From positions 1-7,425 of the forward strand of contig CAJYOV010000070.1 in NCBI GenBank assembly GCA_913776405.1: DNA of 7,425 nt, written 5' to 3'. Below the pieces are notes generated by a model, which saw nothing but the letters and a program-made list of their open reading frames with translations, was not told the origin of the DNA and did not search any database. Each line of letters starts with the position of its first letter. The stretch's first letter is position 1. Made by a program: the position numbers and the translations under genes. Origin of the DNA: Pseudobdellovibrionaceae bacterium (lineage in GTDB: Bacteria; Bdellovibrionota; Bdellovibrionia; Bdellovibrionales; JAMPXM01). Of the stretch, positions 5,549 to 7,425 are shown piece by piece.

Positions 5549-7258
5549 TTACGCCGTTTTTCTGTTTCTCATTCCATCAGCAGTACGGAACACTTCTGCT
5601 TCAACGAAGATCTTCAAGAGATCGAGGTCAAGCTTTCCATTTCGCGCTTCGAGATGAAGAATCTCGATCGCGCGTTCCGCAGAGAGCGCGCGCTTGTAAG
5701 GGCGATCCATCGATGTGAGTGCATCGTAGATATCTGCAATCGACATCATCTTCGCTTGCACCGGGATGTGCTCGGCCGTAAGGCCGCGCGGGTAGCCGCT
5801 ACCGTCGCACTTTTCGTGATGCGCGTGCGCGATGTCCGCCACGTTCGAGAGATCCTCTGTCCAGGCGATTTGGCGGAGGAAGTGGTAGGTATGCGTAACG
5901 TGAGATTCGATTTCGCGACGCTCTTCTTCCGACAGAGAGCCTTTCGGCAGCGAAAGTTTGATCATTTCTTCGGGCGTGATCAACGTATGGTCGAGTTCGC
6001 GAGACGTTTTATTGATCCAAGACATCAAAGACGCGATATCAAAATCATCATCCATGACTTGCGGTTGGTTCGCTTTGATGACGGAAAGTCGAACTTGTTG
6101 AAGCTGTTGCGCGAACGCATCGATCTTTTTAGAAACATCGTTGAGCTTGGCACGCGGCGAATGCGGATGGCCCTGTTCAAAGAGATCGACAAGCTCCGTT
6201 GCCATATCTTTCCACGCCATCATTTCTTGCCGCGCTCGAGCTGAATCGAGGCGTAAGAGAATCGTTTCCATTTCGTGCGGATAGAGCTTATGGCGCTTAT
6301 TCAAAACGGATTCGCGTACGCCGATTTTTCCGAAATCGTGAAGCAAGGCCGCATAGCGAAGTTCGCGGATCTGTTCATCAGAGAAAAGGGTGTGTTGATG
6401 ACAACCGCTATGACACTGGTGAACGGCCCGGGCAAATTCAACCGTGAGGACAGCCACGCGATCGCTATGACCCGACGTAGCTGGGTCCCGTGCTTCAATG
6501 GCCGTCACCGAGGCGCGAATAAAGCTCTCGAATAGATTTTCGATATCTTCAGTCAGCTTGGCATTCTCTAGAGCCACGCAAGCTTGCGACGCGAACGCGT
6601 GCATGAGTTTTTCATCTTCGTCGGAGAACGGGAGAATGTCTTTTTCTTTAGGTGCTGGCGGCACTTCGCCCGGCTGAAGGATCAATGTGCGTTTTGCCTC
6701 AGGCTTGATTTTGTTTAAGAGCTGGATGACGCCACGAATTTTGCCGTCCGCATTCTTCATGGGAATGGCGAGGAGAGAAATCGTTTTGTAATCGGTTTCT
6801 TTATCGACGTTCGAGTTGAATTTAAATTCTTCTTCGCCCGTCAGAGCATAGCAGTTGTCGATGCGCACGGTTTTCCCCGTTGAAGCGACGTAGCCTGCAA
6901 CAGACCCGCTATCGAGATCGAAGACTTTGTTTTGAATGCGTGGGCCAGCACGACGATCTGTGCTGCGGTGAAAACGCAGGACAGAGAAAAACTTCTTTTG
7001 CGAAGCCGACGTTGCGATCGAATCGATCCGGATATTTTCGGTTAAAAAAATTGAAGCTGCGTCGGCCTCTGTTGTCTCGACGGCTTTCGTTAGAATGAGA
7101 TCGAGAATGCGTGCGATTTCTTTCTCGGACGAGATGGCAATACCGATGTCGACAAGAGAGCGGAAGCGATCGCCAGAGTTGATCGCGGACGGTGTCGGTT
7201 TCGCGAGCTCGAGAGTCGTCGATTTTTTCAATTTCTTTTTCGCCAAGTGCTGTCCCAT
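5549..7258 (-). CDS. GAF-domain HD-GYP phosphodiesterase (c-di-GMP turnover)
   Basis: This 569-residue soluble protein has a basic N-terminus, a GAF sensor domain (about 30-235, ending FASQACVALENAKL) and an HD-GYP domain (about 240-560). HD-GYP enzymes hydrolyse c-di-GMP using a di- or tri-iron site. Visible key residues are GHSDRV (H264), the HD pair H307-D308 with K311 in HDFGKIGV, H453 in ESHVTH, H480-H481 with the GYP motif HHEKCDGSGYP, and D509 in ADIYDAL, so the site looks intact. The stretch between D308 and H453 is 145 residues, against roughly 28 in the structurally known enzyme PmGH, so about 115 residues, mostly helical, are inserted in the catalytic domain. No membrane segment is seen. 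ATG 7258 has only GAGAG almost touching it, a weak ribosome site. What the GAF domain senses cannot be read from sequence. Confidence 0.93.
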   Translation of the reverse strand: MGQHLAKKKLKKSTTLELAKPTPSAINSGDRFRSLVDIGIAISSEKEIARILDLILTKAVETTEADAASIFLTENIRIDSIATSASQKKFFSVLRFHRSTDRRAGPRIQNKVFDLDSGSVAGYVASTGKTVRIDNCYALTGEEEFKFNSNVDKETDYKTISLLAIPMKNADGKIRGVIQLLNKIKPEAKRTLILQPGEVPPAPKEKDILPFSDEDEKLMHAFASQACVALENAKLTEDIENLFESFIRASVTAIEARDPATSGHSDRVAVLTVEFARAVHQCHSGCHQHTLFSDEQIRELRYAALLHDFGKIGVRESVLNKRHKLYPHEMETILLRLDSARARQEMMAWKDMATELVDLFEQGHPHSPRAKLNDVSKKIDAFAQQLQQVRLSVIKANQPQVMDDDFDIASLMSWINKTSRELDHTLITPEEMIKLSLPKGSLSEEERREIESHVTHTYHFLRQIAWTEDLSNVADIAHAHHEKCDGSGYPRGLTAEHIPVQAKMMSIADIYDALTSMDRPYKRALSAERAIEILHLEARNGKLDLDLLKIFVEAEVFRTADGMRNRKTA

Positions 7259-7260
7259 CT

Positions 7261-7311
7261 CTCTAGAAAAGTTGACCTTTTCTTATCGACACGACAGCAC
7301 TGTTTCTAGAG
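7261..7311. promoter_or_regulatory. Inverted repeats in the upstream region of the HD-GYP gene
   Basis: CTCTAGAAA (7261-7269) and TTTCTAGAG (7303-7311) are perfect 9-bp inverted repeats 33 nt apart, immediately upstream of the HD-GYP ATG at 7258. Inside the first arm begins a second one, GAAAAG-TTGAC-CTTTTC (7266-7282), a 6-bp stem next to the start codon. They could be operator half-sites or alternative RNA structures masking the ribosome site. I cannot place a confident promoter here. Confidence 0.45.
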
Positions 7312-7330
7312 CAAGCGCGTAGGAAACGGC

Positions 7331-7425
7331 TTATCTGACGACATGAAGGCGGCTAAGGTCGAGCTGATTCATCTCGTTCAAAGTCCAGCCAGCAAACTCA
7401 GGTCGAGCTAACAGCGTAAAATGGA
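7331..7425 (-). CDS. C-terminal 30 codons of an unidentified gene (runs off right edge)
   Basis: On the minus strand one frame is open from the window edge to TAA at 7331-7333 and ends FTLLARPEFAGWTLNEMNQ, then LDLSRLHVVR. The other two minus frames hit stops within a few codons of the edge, and the composition looks protein-like. The piece is too short to assign a family. It lies 72 bp upstream of the HD-GYP start on the same strand, so the two might be transcribed together. Confidence 0.45.
   Translation of the reverse strand, partial: HFTLLARPEFAGWTLNEMNQLDLSRLHVVR

Noticed and set aside
5519..6244. Long plus-strand ORF opposite the HD-GYP gene
   Set aside because: Its arginine- and histidine-heavy translation is the antisense shadow of the HD-GYP coding sequence, starts with TTG and has no ribosome site.
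7343..7411. 22-codon plus-strand ORF near the right edge
   Set aside because: No ribosome site, very short, and antisense to a better-looking minus-strand C-terminus.

Overview
This 7.4 kb window is an ordinary-looking stretch of chromosome from a Gram-negative bacterium with roughly balanced base composition. A histone-fold protein ending in RKTVRGHDF, a GAF/HD-GYP sensor phosphodiesterase, a type IV pilus retraction-type ATPase and a tandem pterin synthase fit the Bdellovibrionota or a related 'deltaproteobacterial' lineage. That placement is inferred from family resemblance, not proven. No mobile element, CRISPR array, tRNA or rRNA is visible.

Layout from left to right. A YebC-family gene runs off the left edge on the minus strand. 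On the plus strand, a possible 32-codon leader ORF with a strong Shine-Dalgarno sequence overlaps the start of a DUF455 ferritin-like protein gene. That gene converges, with a 9-bp gap, on a pilT-like gene (minus), which is split by a -1 type frameshift near 2396. Upstream of pilT on the same strand lies an RluF-type pseudouridine synthase gene. A secreted-protein gene (plus) diverges from rluF and is interrupted by one in-frame amber codon at 3761-3763. Its 3' end overlaps, tail to tail, a tandem-domain 6-pyruvoyl-tetrahydropterin synthase-like gene (minus). Further up the minus strand are a cluster of hairpins, a small lysine-tailed bacterial histone gene with a readable promoter and a 14-bp palindrome, a 569-residue GAF plus HD-GYP protein, and the last 30 codons of another minus-strand gene at the right edge.

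The genes do not form one pathway. They are mostly housekeeping or information-processing functions (RNA modification, the YebC protein, chromatin) mixed with surface and signalling functions (pilus ATPase, c-di-GMP turnover). The best targets for a second look are the histone and its control region, the two broken reading frames (real decay or read errors), the degenerate second active site of the pterin synthase, and the leader ORF ahead of the ferritin-like gene.
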